From positions 310,001-374,000 of the forward strand of contig NZ_JAFMOX010000066.1 in assembly GCF_019049655.1 (NCBI RefSeq): a DNA stretch of 64,000 bases, given 5' to 3'. Both the position numbers and the translations under genes were made by a program. The notes under the pieces are model-generated. The model ran no database searches. It had not been told where the DNA came from and saw nothing but the letters and a program-made list of their open reading frames with translations. How positions within the stretch are numbered: the first letter of the stretch is position 1; each line of letters starts with the position of its first letter. Source of the stretch: Rahnella rivi. Lineage in GTDB: Bacteria; Pseudomonadota; Gammaproteobacteria; Enterobacterales; Enterobacteriaceae. Shown here in pieces: positions 44,344 to 52,843 of this stretch.

Positions 44344-45509
44344 CTGCGTGAAGTTTCCAAAAGTGAGACTGCGAATTTAAACAGGCTGTCGACGACCACC
44401 GCCATCAGCACCGCCGGGATGACGCCAAGCAGCACCAGATCCAGTGCACTGCTGAGTAATCCCTGGAACATAATGGCACCGAGGCCACCCGCGCCGATAA
44501 GCGCGGCGACCATCGCCATACCCACCGTTTGCACCGCAACAATGCGGATGCCGGTGAGGATGACCGGCAAAGCAATGGGCAGTTGTACGCGGAAAAAAAT
44601 CTGAACGCGGTTCATGCCCATGCCGCGCGCCGACTCGATCACCGCTTCCGGCACCGAATCCAGCCCGGCGATCACGCCGCGCACCAGCGGCAGCAGCGAA
44701 TACAACACCAGCGCGATAATCGCCGGTGCCAGCCCGATACCGCTGATGCCATGTTCCGCCAGCCACGGCAGCGCTTTCGCAAGCCCGGCCAGTGGCGCAA
44801 GCAGCAGGCCAAACAGGGCGATCGACGGCACGGTCTGAATGATATTGAGCACCGACAGCACAGCGCCGCGCCAGCGCGGTGAGCGGTGGCAGAACAAACC
44901 AACCGGCAGGCCGATCAGCACCGCAGGCAGCAGCGTGCCGGACAAAATGCCCAGATGCTGCCACAAGGCGTCGTTAAACACGTCGGAGCGGTTATCGTAT
45001 TCTTTTAACAGAGAAAGTTCGGCCAGCTGGCCGTACGCCAGCAGCAACACTACCGGCAATATCATCTGGACGTTGAGCACAATCCGCAGGCTGTGGTTGC
45101 GGGTAAACCGGGAGATGGCGTCAGAGGCGATCAGCAGACACAGCGCCGAGGCAGCCCAGAAACCGCCGCCGAGCGACGTGCGCGCAATGCTGTCCTCATC
45201 GCCACCGGTCAGTTGCACTGCGCTGTGTCCGGCCAGCCACACCAGCGCCGCCAGCAGAATTTCCGCCAGCAACATTACCAGCAGGTGATGTTTTCCGTAT
45301 AACGTGAGGAAGGCCGCCACCAGCAGCAACAGCGCGGGCAGCAAAATCAGCGTGGAGGTGCCGTGCAGCAGCGTCACTAGTGAAATGCCCTGCCCCGACA
45401 CCAGCCGGTTCGGCGCATGGCTGAGAAATGCCAGGCCATAACCGGCCAGCAAAAGCAGCAAAACCAGCGTCAGCAGCACGCGGTTTTTGACGAATGAATG
45501 ATGAGTCAA
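44340..45509 (-). CDS. yehY: YehY, osmoprotectant-type ABC permease
   Basis: Large permease of 389 aa. About five extra N-terminal helices precede a BPD core with VLNIIQTVPSIALFGLLLAPL and the EAA loop ESARGMGMNRVQIFFRVQLPIALP. The extra helices are characteristic of YehY. It lies 60 bp after osmF. Confidence 0.92.
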   Translation of the reverse strand: MTHHSFVKNRVLLTLVLLLLLAGYGLAFLSHAPNRLVSGQGISLVTLLHGTSTLILLPALLLLVAAFLTLYGKHHLLVMLLAEILLAALVWLAGHSAVQLTGGDEDSIARTSLGGGFWAASALCLLIASDAISRFTRNHSLRIVLNVQMILPVVLLLAYGQLAELSLLKEYDNRSDVFNDALWQHLGILSGTLLPAVLIGLPVGLFCHRSPRWRGAVLSVLNIIQTVPSIALFGLLLAPLAGLAKALPWLAEHGISGIGLAPAIIALVLYSLLPLVRGVIAGLDSVPEAVIESARGMGMNRVQIFFRVQLPIALPVILTGIRIVAVQTVGMAMVAALIGAGGLGAIMFQGLLSSALDLVLLGVIPAVLMAVVVDSLFKFAVSLLETSRR

Positions 45510-45569
45510 AACAGTACCTGAGTCCGGAGAGCACGACCCGCAGGCCGTGCTCTGGGCGTCACTGCCCGA

Positions 45570-46505
45570 TTATTTTTTAACGAAACCCTTTTCCTGCAAA
45601 TACTTCGCCGCGACTTTCTTCGCATCCAGCCCGCCGACCGCGATTTTCGCATTCAGCGTTTGCAGCGTTTTAGTATCCAGCGAAGCGAAGACCGGTTTCA
45701 GCAGCGCCGGAATGTTCGGATGGGCTTTCAGCGCGGCCTCACGGATGATCGGCGCAGGTGCATAAATCGGCTGAACGCCTTTCGGATCTTCCAGCGTTTG
45801 CAGGCCGAGTGCGGCCACCGGGCCGTCAGTACCGTAAGCCATCGCCGCATTCACACCGGAGGTTTTTTCCGCTGCGGCTTTGATAGTGACCGCCGTATCG
45901 CCGCCCGCCAGTGACAGCAGCTGTGCCTGATTCAGCTTGAAGCCGTAGGCATTTTCAAACGCCGGTAACGCATCAGGACGTTCGATAAATTCTGCCGACG
46001 CCGCCAGTTTAAAATCGCCGCCGGAGCTGATGTATTTACCCAGATCAGCCAGTGATTTCAGGCCATGCGCACTCGCCAGATCGTTACGCACCGCGATGGT
46101 CCAGGTATTGTTCGCCGGGGACGGATCCAGCCAGACGATTTTATTCTGGTCGTAATCGAGCTTTTTCACTTTGTCGAAACCGGCCTGCGCATTTTTCCAC
46201 GCCGGGTCTTTTTCGTCCGAGAAGAAGAAAGCACCGTTACCGGTGTATTCCGGGTAGATATCAATTTCACCGGCAGAAATCGCGCCGCGCACCACTTTGG
46301 TCGTACCCAGTTGCAGCTTGTTGGTGGTCTTGATGCCGTTAGCTTCCAGCACCTGAATAATGATGTTGCCGAGCAGCGATCCTTCGGTATCAATTTTCGA
46401 CCCCACGCGCACCGTCTCATCCGCCGCATGTGCGGTGAAACTCATTGCCGACAGCGCCAGCAATGCTGCGGTCATTCCCCGCATCCGCCCTGTTCTTGCA
46501 GTCAT
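45570..46505 (-). CDS. osmF: OsmF (YehZ), periplasmic osmoprotectant-binding protein
   Basis: Solute-binding protein of 311 aa. Signal peptide ends near SFTAHAADE; the mature domain has VRVGSKIDTEGSLLGNIIIQ, GEIDIYPEYTGNGAFFF and AMAYGTDGPVAALGLQTLEDPKG, the OpuAC-type pattern. First gene of the operon. Confidence 0.93.
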   Translation of the reverse strand: MTARTGRMRGMTAALLALSAMSFTAHAADETVRVGSKIDTEGSLLGNIIIQVLEANGIKTTNKLQLGTTKVVRGAISAGEIDIYPEYTGNGAFFFSDEKDPAWKNAQAGFDKVKKLDYDQNKIVWLDPSPANNTWTIAVRNDLASAHGLKSLADLGKYISSGGDFKLAASAEFIERPDALPAFENAYGFKLNQAQLLSLAGGDTAVTIKAAAEKTSGVNAAMAYGTDGPVAALGLQTLEDPKGVQPIYAPAPIIREAALKAHPNIPALLKPVFASLDTKTLQTLNAKIAVGGLDAKKVAAKYLQEKGFVKK

Positions 46506-46882
46506 GGTAAGTCCTCTTTTTGATTTTTTGGGTTTATGTCGCCGGGCGACGGTCTGGCAAATTAGCTTTCATCAGTGAAAACAGCGTGCTGACAAGGATA
46601 GTTCAATTTTGGGTAAGGGGTCTGATGGTGAGGTATAAAAGCAGGGCGCAACCGGCCTGGGAAATGCGTATTGCTGCACAGCTAATCTGCGAAATGGATA
46701 ATGCCGGTGGGCACAGCGTGCAGAAGGCGGAAGACGAACTGATGAGGGGTTTTAAGCGCAGGCTTAGATCGCTTTGTTTTAAGTTATAGCCATTTGATGT
46801 GATGTCTCAGGTAATCAGGACTTGTGAGCGGCATCACGTCGCCTCTATGCTGGTTTTTTTGTCAAAAAGCGTAAACAAAATC
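46506..46882. other. Intergenic region osmF / MFS gene
   Basis: A 377-bp gap between divergent genes, holding both promoters. The plus-strand frame 46520-46789 (89 codons) lacks a ribosome site and family resemblance and is not called. No clear operator seen. Confidence 0.45.
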
Positions 46883-48379
46883 ATGTCTGATTCTATTGCG
46901 GCCTCTCCCGCCGCCTCTTCAGGGTACTCCGGCGCGGCGGATGCGGCGTCTGATCAACCGGTGGTGATCCGTTCCGCCTCCGATATTACGCAGTTAGTTA
47001 ACCGCGGCGCCGCGAAACTCAGCGACGCGCGCGTGGTGATTGCCATCGCACTGGGCGGCGTTTTCCTCGACGCTTACGATCTCGGCGCGCTGGCCTTCGG
47101 CATGAAAGATATCACCCGCCAGTTCGGGCTGACGCCTTCCGGCGCAGGCTTTGTGGCCTCGGCGATCACCTTTGGGGCGATTGTCGGTGCACTGTTCGGT
47201 GGTTATCTGACCGACAAAATTGGCCGTTACCGCGTGTTCATGGCCGACATGTTCTTCTTCGTGATTGCGGCGCTGGCCTGTGCGTTTGCGCCAAATGAAT
47301 GGGTGCTGGGCGGCTCGCGTTTTGTAATGGGGCTGGGCGTGGGCATCGATTTGCCGGTGGCGATGGCGTTTCTGGCGGAGTTCTCAAAACTGCAGGGGCG
47401 CGGCAATAAAGCCTCGCGCGTGGCGATGTGGTGCCCGACGTGGTACGCCGCCATCAGCGTCTCCTATCTGCTGGTACTGCTGCTGTATGCGGTGCTGCCC
47501 GCCACGCACACCGACTGGTTATGGCGTCTGATCCTCGGTTTCGGCGCGGTGCCTGCCATTCTGATTATCGCCATCCGCCACCGTTATATGAATGAATCGC
47601 CGGTGTGGGCGGCCAATCAGGGCGACCTGCAAGGTGCGGCGGCTATCCTGCGCAAGTCTTATAACATCAATGCCGTTGTTGCCGACGATGCGGATAAAAC
47701 GCCGCAGGTGAAAGTGCGCAAAGCCGCATGGCGCAACTACGGCACGCTGTTGCAGGGCATTTACCTGCGCCGCACCGTGCTGGCGACCGTCACCGCCGTG
47801 GCTTCGTCGTTTGCTTATAACGCCGTGGCGTTCGGGCTGCCGGTGATTTTATCGAGCTTCCTGCAACAGTCGATGATCAGCACCATTCTGTTTTCACTCG
47901 GTCTGAACCTGTGCTTTGCCTTCGTCGGCGGGCTGATTGCGGTGCGTTACGTGTCGAAATTTGGCGCATGGAAAATGACCTACGCCGGTTATGCCTGCCA
48001 GCTGGTGGCGATGATCGGCCTCGCGCTGGTGGGCCGCCCGGCAGACGGCGGTGAAGCGGCGATCTCCATCGCTATGCTGGCATTATTCCTGTTCGGTCAG
48101 GGTTTCGGACCCGGCTCGCACACCATGACTTTTGCCTCGCTGAGTTATCCGACTTCCCTGCGCGGCATGGGCGTCGGCTTCAACCAGACGCTGATGCGCG
48201 CCAGCTCAACGCTTTCCCTGTTCCTGTTCCCGGTACTTTCTGCGGCACTGGGCACCGGCGTATTCTGGGTGATCGCGTTAGCACCGCTGGCGGGATTGAT
48301 CGTGCTGACCGCGATACGGTGGGAACCCTCAGGGTATGATGTCGATGCAGAGGATTTTAATGCCGAAGCCGGGCATTAA
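46883..48379 (+). CDS. MFS transporter (sugar-porter / metabolite:H+ symporter type)
   Basis: Twelve-helix carrier of 498 aa. The loop 2-3 motif reads GGYLTDKIGRYRVF, and FLDAYDLGALAFGMKDITRQFGLT begins helix 1. An 80-residue hydrophilic N-terminus rich in Ser and Ala precedes it. The ATG at 46883 is chosen since upstream residues look non-coding in composition; the ribosome site is weak and 46799 or 46847 remain possible. Substrate unknown. Element B starts just after its stop. Confidence 0.75.
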   Translation: MSDSIAASPAASSGYSGAADAASDQPVVIRSASDITQLVNRGAAKLSDARVVIAIALGGVFLDAYDLGALAFGMKDITRQFGLTPSGAGFVASAITFGAIVGALFGGYLTDKIGRYRVFMADMFFFVIAALACAFAPNEWVLGGSRFVMGLGVGIDLPVAMAFLAEFSKLQGRGNKASRVAMWCPTWYAAISVSYLLVLLLYAVLPATHTDWLWRLILGFGAVPAILIIAIRHRYMNESPVWAANQGDLQGAAAILRKSYNINAVVADDADKTPQVKVRKAAWRNYGTLLQGIYLRRTVLATVTAVASSFAYNAVAFGLPVILSSFLQQSMISTILFSLGLNLCFAFVGGLIAVRYVSKFGAWKMTYAGYACQLVAMIGLALVGRPADGGEAAISIAMLALFLFGQGFGPGSHTMTFASLSYPTSLRGMGVGFNQTLMRASSTLSLFLFPVLSAALGTGVFWVIALAPLAGLIVLTAIRWEPSGYDVDAEDFNAEAGH

Positions 48380-48399
48380 GGCGGCTTAATCAGTTCAGA

Positions 48400-49190
48400 A
48401 CGAGAAAATTTCGGTTTCTTACGTGCGGTGATCACTTATCACGCTGCGCCGAAACCGCCCAAGAGAGGGAAGTGCTTTCCCTCTCTTGGATCTCTCCCCG
48501 CTTTTTCAACACGCGCTCCGCTCGCTGGCTATGTTTCAGTTACCACGGCGACAGGCTGGAAATCTTGCCGCTGCGCGGTGCCTTCGTTTCGGGTTTGCAG
48601 CCTCTGGTCTGCAACCTCTCACTCAGCAAGATTTCTGAATCGCCCGCAGCTTTTTAAAGAATGAAGTACGTGAGGTTGTGAAGTAAAAGCCTGAGGCCGG
48701 TTCCAAAATTCCGCCGGAGGTAAGATTTCTGAATCGCCCGCACGATCTTAAATTCAAAACCCATTCCCGTTGGCTTTTCAAATCAAAATCAGTGAGGTTT
48801 TGAAGTAAAAGCCTGAGGCCGGTTCCAAAATTCCGCCGGAGGCAAGATTTCTGAATCGCCCGCACGATCTTAAATTCAAAACCCATTCCCGTTGGCTTTT
48901 CAAATCAAAATCAGTGAGGTTGTGAAGTAAAAGCCTGAGGCCGGTTCCAAAATTCCGCCGGAGGAGAGGCGCAAAACCGCGCGTCTTTTTGCGCGGGTTG
49001 TAGCCCGAACGAAGGGAACCGCGTAGCGGCGGGATTTTGCGGCTATCGCTGCGGTACCTGAAACATAGCCAGCGAGCGGAGCGCGCAGTGAAAAAAGCGC
49101 GGGAGTCCAGAGGGCGCGCGCTTACGCGTCCTTTGGGCCAGTGTGGGCGGCGAGCCCACGGTCTTGACCTTAAAGCCAGTGTTGAGCGGC
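48400..49190. repeat. Structured intergenic element B
   Basis: A 790-bp non-coding stretch between the MFS gene and the SUFU-domain gene, of the same design as element A. A left hairpin module: CGGTTTC (48412) with GAAACCG (48451), then AAGAGAGGGAA/TTCCCTCTCTT (48461-48471 with 48477-48487). A 28-bp perfect inverted repeat lies at 48512-48539 and 49058-49085, with imperfect pairing continuing inward for about 60 bp more on each side. A hairpin is at 48591-48618. The centre holds 122-bp tandem repeats. The right end has a TGTGGGC/GCCCACG hairpin and GTCTTGACCTTAAA. Confidence 0.8.
48627..48964. repeat. Tandem repeats in the core of element B
   Basis: Copies at 48627-48720 (shortened, 94 bp), 48721-48842 (122 bp) and 48843-48964 (122 bp). 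The two full copies differ at only a few bases, implying recent duplication. Each carries AAGATTTCTGAATCGCCCGC at the left and GGCCGGTTCCAAAATTCCGC at the right. Element A has one or two decayed relatives (around 32740-32865). Confidence 0.88.
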
Positions 49191-49202
49191 TAACTCAACG
49201 CA

Positions 49203-50309
49203 TCAAATCACCGCGCTTCTCGGCGCAAAAACATACCCCACGCCACTTTCGATCATCGCCGCCACCAGCTCGAATCCGCCATTCGGTTTACCCTTGGCAA
49301 ACTCCATTTCGCTGGTAAACACCGGGGATACCCAAAACTGATTCACCGGGTCGCCGTAAATTTTCGGCAGACGCATTTTGTCCGCAGGTCCGCACAAGGC
49401 AGAGGAGATCACGTGGCCTTCGAAACCCATCGGGGCCATCGGTGACATCAGCGTGTGGCCTTCACCGAGCCAGCTCAGGGTGGTCCAGGGCACCTGCGCA
49501 TAGCCGGAAAGTGCGCTCGCCATCTGCACGGCATTCTCTTCGCTGACGTACTCTTTACCGACCGAAAAAGCCAGTTCGATACGACGGTGCTTTTCGGCTT
49601 CATCGTTGAAAATAATGTCGATTTGCGGCATCGGGCGGATGCTCATGCCCACGGTGAAGAAATAGTAATTCTCGTCATCCTCATGCTGGGAAATCGCCAT
49701 CGGCGGCCAGCTGCCCTGATTGATCAGATAGTATTTCAGTGAGGGGCCAAAACGATCTTCGTAAGATTCCAGCAGCTTGCGCTGGATTTTCGGCCAGGGG
49801 TTGCTGAACTCATTTTGCCAGTCGCGCCAGAACAGACGGGTTTTTTCCGCCAGTTCGCACTGCATGTTGGTTGAGGCAGAACCCAGCGGGAAAGTCAGCG
49901 GGTTCTCTTTGATGCAGCCGGCGGAATAACACACCGAATGATCGATATACAAACTCCAGCCGGGGATCACCGCCAGCAGCAAACCCTGATACCACAACGC
50001 GGCACCGTCATCACTTTCGTTCCATAAGATCTGGATCTGCGACGGGTCCAGCGGCGCTTCGCCCTCCAGATTGCGGCAATATTGCGCCGCCAGCATCGGC
50101 GATATGCCGTGCTCCATCGCCTGCGTGTCATCGTTTACCGGCGCAGGCACCAGGTTACGCACCCAGCAGGCACGCATTTTCGGAAAACGGTCGCGCAAAT
50201 CCTCGCGGGCGAATATGTAGAAATACACCACGCGGTTGTCCTGCTCGACCAGCGCGGTCAGGGTTTGTTTGTCGTTACTGACTTCAGCAACAATGTCGGA
50301 CTGGCGCAT
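49203..50309 (-). CDS. Suppressor-of-fused (SUFU) domain protein
   Basis: Cytoplasmic 368-aa protein. The C-terminal half fits the bacterial SUFU domain: SWPPMAISQHEDDENYYFF, TVGMSIRPMPQ, PWTTLSWLGEGHTL and VNQFWVSPVFTSEMEFA. Bacterial SUFU proteins are often immunity-like proteins of contact-dependent toxin systems, but no toxin gene lies here. The N-terminal half is not recognised. It is followed at its 3' end by element B. Confidence 0.6.
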   Translation of the reverse strand: MRQSDIVAEVSNDKQTLTALVEQDNRVVYFYIFAREDLRDRFPKMRACWVRNLVPAPVNDDTQAMEHGISPMLAAQYCRNLEGEAPLDPSQIQILWNESDDGAALWYQGLLLAVIPGWSLYIDHSVCYSAGCIKENPLTFPLGSASTNMQCELAEKTRLFWRDWQNEFSNPWPKIQRKLLESYEDRFGPSLKYYLINQGSWPPMAISQHEDDENYYFFTVGMSIRPMPQIDIIFNDEAEKHRRIELAFSVGKEYVSEENAVQMASALSGYAQVPWTTLSWLGEGHTLMSPMAPMGFEGHVISSALCGPADKMRLPKIYGDPVNQFWVSPVFTSEMEFAKGKPNGGFELVAAMIESGVGYVFAPRSAVI

Positions 50310-50450
50310 ATGACCTCGGCAATATTAGGAAGCTTATTATTCCCTGTGATGGCCAGTGTAGAACGTATAAGCAAGCCCGATAACGGGCAATATTCCCAAA
50401 AATCCCCGATAAATCATCGAAACACGCGCTTTTTTCACAAAATGAGGCGG

Positions 50451-51347
50451 TTAACGGCAATACAGACGAAACAGTTGCGCCAGATGTGCCGACATCGGGG
50501 TGAGCGTCGTGTCGCGCCGCTGAATCAGATAAAAGGTCGCCGTGGGCAGCGGAACATCCAGATCCAGCGCCACCAGACTCTGACCAATCACCGGATCGCT
50601 TATCACATCCACCGACAACACGCTGAGGAAATCCGTTTTGGCGATAAGGCTGGTGCAGGACATAAACGTCTCGCAAATCACGCTGATATTGGGTTCCGCG
50701 TCCATTTCACTGAACACTTCGCTGAGCAGTTTGTAGTAACTGCCGCGCGGGGTGGGCAAGGTCCAGTCGCAGTGCAAGAGTTCTTTCATTGAACGTGCGT
50801 TTTGCATCGGATGCCCGCGCCGTGCGACCACGCGATACTCTTTATCCATAAGCTTTTCATATAACAGTTCGTTATCAAAGGGGCCCTGATAATAGGTATT
50901 GACGGTGAAATCCAGCTCGCCTTGCCGCAACTCCGGGATCATCGACACCAGCTGTCCTTCGGCGATGCGCACCTTCACATTGGGAAATTCGCGGTGAAAA
51001 CGGTCAATCACTTCCGGCATAACGGTGCGCGCAATGCTGGCACCGACACCGATATTCACCCTGCCGCTGGTGCCGCCCAGACGCTGGGTAATATCCTCCT
51101 GCGCCACCCGCAGCTCTTCCAGAATCAGGCTTGCACGCTTGAAAAACCCCTCGCCACAGTCGGTCAGCGTCACCCCCTGACGGCGGCGGATAAACAATCT
51201 TGCCCCGAGACTTTCTTCCAGCTCTTTAATCGATTTGGTCAGCGCGGGCTGAGAAAGATTCATCATCCGGCTCGCGGCACGAATACTGCCATGACGCGCG
51301 ACCGACACAAACGCCCTCAGTTGATGCATTTTAATTTGTGATGGCAT
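50451..51347 (-). CDS. abgR: AbgR, LysR-type regulator of abgABT
   Basis: LysR-type regulator of 298 aa, matching recalled E. coli AbgR: HTH in AFVSVARHGSIRAASRMMNLSQPALTKSI (outline), LTDCGEGFF, and LVSMIPELRQGELDFTVNTYYQGP. The ATG at 51347 (MPSQIKMHQLRAF) is the family start; the longer frame to 51422 is not supported. It is divergent from abgA, its likely target. Confidence 0.92.
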   Translation of the reverse strand: MPSQIKMHQLRAFVSVARHGSIRAASRMMNLSQPALTKSIKELEESLGARLFIRRRQGVTLTDCGEGFFKRASLILEELRVAQEDITQRLGGTSGRVNIGVGASIARTVMPEVIDRFHREFPNVKVRIAEGQLVSMIPELRQGELDFTVNTYYQGPFDNELLYEKLMDKEYRVVARRGHPMQNARSMKELLHCDWTLPTPRGSYYKLLSEVFSEMDAEPNISVICETFMSCTSLIAKTDFLSVLSVDVISDPVIGQSLVALDLDVPLPTATFYLIQRRDTTLTPMSAHLAQLFRLYCR

Positions 51348-51526
51348 GAGATTCTTTGATAACCCCTGATTATCACTAAGAAGATTTTGGCATCTTATAT
51401 GCCCTGATTGCTTTATGTACATTGAAAATCATCTAAGGCCGGCAAGTCCCCTCCAGATTTAGGTTTCCTCCTTTCTGCCTCCCGCCGCAGAAAGCCTGCA
51501 TGTCTGAGAAAATAAGAGAGTCCGTG

Positions 51527-52843
51527 ATGGTAAATGAGATTTCTGAACGCGTAGAACAGCTGTTCCCTTCCCTGCAAAAACAACGCCGTGATTTGCACAA
51601 ATATGCCGAATCCGGCTGGCTGGAATTCCGTACTTCCACGCTGGTGGCCGATCGTCTCGAAAAGCTCGGCTATTCGCTGCAACTGGGCAAAGAGGTGATC
51701 GACGCAGAGTCGCGGATGGGTCTGCCCTCCGCCGCCGTATTAGCCGAACAGGAACAGCGCGCGCTGGAACAGGGGGCGATTGCCCGCTGGATGCCGCATT
51801 TTTCCGGCGGTTTCACCGGCATTGTCGCCACGCTGAACACCGGGCGTCCCGGCCCGGTGATGGGTTTTCGTGTCGATATGGACGCGCTGGATTTGTGTGA
51901 GGTGCTGGAAGACGGGCATCGTCCGTTCCGCGAAGGGTTTGCGTCCGCCAATAACGGCATGATGCACGCCTGCGGCCACGACGGTCACACCACCATCGGC
52001 CTCGGGCTGGCGGAAGTACTGATGCAGATGCGCGACCAGCTCTGCGGCACCATCAAACTGATTTTCCAGCCTGCCGAAGAAGGCACGCGCGGCGCGAAAT
52101 CCATGGTGGAAGCAGGCGTGGTGGACGACGTGCAGTATTTCACCGCCGTGCATATCGGCACCGGCGTACCGGCGAATCACATCGTTTGCGGTAACGATAC
52201 CTTTATGGCGACCACCAAGCTGGACGTGCATTTCACCGGCGTGGCGTCGCACGCCGGCGGCAAACCGGAAGACGGCCGTAACGCCCTGCTGGCGGCGGCG
52301 CAGGCAACGCTTGGGTTACACGCGATCCCGCGCCACAGCGGTGGTGACTCACGCATCAATGTCGGCGTTTTACAGGCCGGTACCGGGCGTAACGTGGTGC
52401 CTTCCAGCGCCACGATGAAAGTGGAAACGCGCGGTACGACCAATGAAGTGAACGAATTTATTTATCAGCAGGCGCTGAAAGTGATTTCCGGCGCAGCCGA
52501 AATGCATCAGGTGAAATTTGACATCAGACTGATGGGCGCGGCGCAAAGCAGCCCGCCAACGCCTGCCTGGGTGAATTACATCCACCGTCAGGCGGAAAAA
52601 CTCGGCGAGTTCGAACAAATCATTGACCGTCAGGAAGGCGCAGCCGGTTCGGAAGACGCCACCTATATGATGGAGCGGGTTAAATCACGCGGCGGCGAAG
52701 CCTCTTACGTGATTTTCGGCACCGATCTGAGCGCAGGCCATCACAATGAACTGTTTGATTTCGATGAAAAAGTGATGACTCAGGGCATTAAAACGCTGGC
52801 GGCGCTGGCGCTGAACATCGCTGAATTCAAAGGAGAGAACTGA
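51527..52843 (+). CDS. abgA: AbgA, p-aminobenzoyl-glutamate hydrolase subunit A
   Basis: M20-family metallo-amidohydrolase subunit (438 aa) that, with AbgB, cleaves p-aminobenzoyl-glutamate, a folate breakdown product. Metal-site motifs include HACGHDGHT, QPAEEGTRGAKSM and AAGSEDATYM; it ends with AGHHNELFDFDE. The ATG at 51527 follows AGAGAG and gives near-E. coli length; an ATG at 51500 would add nine residues. It overlaps abgB by one base. Confidence 0.93.
   Translation: MVNEISERVEQLFPSLQKQRRDLHKYAESGWLEFRTSTLVADRLEKLGYSLQLGKEVIDAESRMGLPSAAVLAEQEQRALEQGAIARWMPHFSGGFTGIVATLNTGRPGPVMGFRVDMDALDLCEVLEDGHRPFREGFASANNGMMHACGHDGHTTIGLGLAEVLMQMRDQLCGTIKLIFQPAEEGTRGAKSMVEAGVVDDVQYFTAVHIGTGVPANHIVCGNDTFMATTKLDVHFTGVASHAGGKPEDGRNALLAAAQATLGLHAIPRHSGGDSRINVGVLQAGTGRNVVPSSATMKVETRGTTNEVNEFIYQQALKVISGAAEMHQVKFDIRLMGAAQSSPPTPAWVNYIHRQAEKLGEFEQIIDRQEGAAGSEDATYMMERVKSRGGEASYVIFGTDLSAGHHNELFDFDEKVMTQGIKTLAALALNIAEFKGEN

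Noticed and set aside
46520..46789. 89-codon plus-strand frame in the osmF/MFS gap
   Set aside because: Weak start and no similarity; it covers the region where two divergent promoters are expected.
48623..48886. 87-codon minus-strand frame inside element B
   Set aside because: Its protein is internally repeated only because the DNA is a tandem repeat; no ribosome site and not shared by element A.
48627..48964. Possible CRISPR array
   Set aside because: The repeats are contiguous 122-bp tandem units without unique spacers, and no cas genes are present.
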